6,481 bases of DNA from Chloracidobacterium sp. UBA7659 (GTDB taxonomy: Bacteria; Acidobacteriota; Blastocatellia; Pyrinomonadales; Pyrinomonadaceae), in contig DLHV01000043.1 in the NCBI GenBank assembly GCA_002483395.1, positions 1 to 6,481 on the forward strand, written 5' to 3'. This document shows, in pieces, positions 6,371 to 6,481 of this stretch. The notes under the pieces are model-generated. The model was given only the letters and a program-made list of their open reading frames with translations. It ran no database searches and was not told the origin of the DNA. The first letter of the stretch is position 1. Each line of letters starts with the position of its first letter. The translations under genes and the position numbers were made by a program.

Positions 6371-6481
6371 ATGCAGATTGAGATAGTAATCGCCGGGTTT
6401 ATTCTCATTGCCTTGGTCTTTTTGGCGACCGTAGATATGGCATTTTCTCATCTGTCCGACCTCGGCCTGCGTCGGCTGGCT
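6371..6481 (+). CDS. CorC/HlyC-type (CNNM-domain) membrane protein, N-terminus only
   Basis: From ATG at 6371 the frame is open for 37 codons to the right edge. It encodes a hydrophobic segment, MQIEIVIAGFILIALVFLAT, followed by VDMAFSHLSDLGLRRLA. This is the pattern of the first helix and following conserved stretch of the CNNM (DUF21) transmembrane domain in CorC/HlyC/YfjD proteins, where S-x-E-x-A-xx-SLS-xx-RLRRL is usual. Here an aspartate takes the place of the usual glutamate. Such proteins normally continue with more helices, two CBS domains and a C-terminal domain, and are linked to divalent cation homeostasis; none of that lies within the window. Many bacteria have corC downstream of ybeY, which supports the call. 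The 92-nt gap after zwf holds no clear terminator or strong ribosome site. The main alternative is an unrelated small membrane protein. Confidence 0.7.
   Translation, partial: MQIEIVIAGFILIALVFLATVDMAFSHLSDLGLRRLA

Noticed and set aside
6157..6451. Two minus-strand frames at the right end
   Set aside because: They overlap the end of zwf and the start of the CorC-like gene and show no motif; the plus-strand reading is better supported.

Overview
The window is bacterial chromosome with ordinary dense coding and roughly half G+C by eye. It carries housekeeping genes: ATP synthase beta, a c-di-GMP signalling protein, PhoH, YbeY, glucose-6-phosphate dehydrogenase and a CorC/HlyC-type membrane protein. 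The phoH-ybeY-corC neighbourhood, the AtpD segment reading ..[12 protein letters not shown], and a CCACAGAG...CACCGAG inverted repeat would all fit an environmental, Acidobacteriota-like genome. That assignment is inference from memory and was not tested. No mobile element, CRISPR array, tRNA or rRNA was seen.

Layout. (i) 1-473, minus: the first 157 codons of atpD, running off the left edge. (ii) 474-799: a divergent control region without a gene. (iii) 800-2806, plus: a membrane-anchored PAS-GGDEF-EAL protein whose EAL domain looks catalytically intact, while its GGDEF motif (GADEF) and inhibitory site (RxxN) are altered. (iv) 2808-3093, minus: two small overlapping reading frames of unknown function, preceded at 3159-3174 by a textbook sigma-54 (-24/-12) promoter. 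(v) 3280-4679, plus: phoH (TTG start) and ybeY, 2 nt apart. (vi) 4679-4742: an imperfect inverted repeat that fills the whole ybeY-zwf gap. (vii) 4746-6278, plus: zwf. (viii) 6371-6481, plus: the first 37 codons of a CorC/HlyC-family gene, running off the right edge.

How the parts work together. phoH and ybeY form a tight RNA-metabolism/ribosome-maturation pair that in many bacteria is followed by corC. Here zwf, the entry enzyme of the oxidative pentose phosphate pathway, sits between ybeY and corC, with a repeat element as its leader. The bifunctional c-di-GMP protein is a stand-alone gene.

No clearly new multi-gene system is visible. The least explained part is the sigma-54 promoter and the small minus-strand frames between the c-di-GMP gene and phoH. 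Two genes here, the atpD start and the corC start, are truncated by the window edges and were read directly from the sequence.
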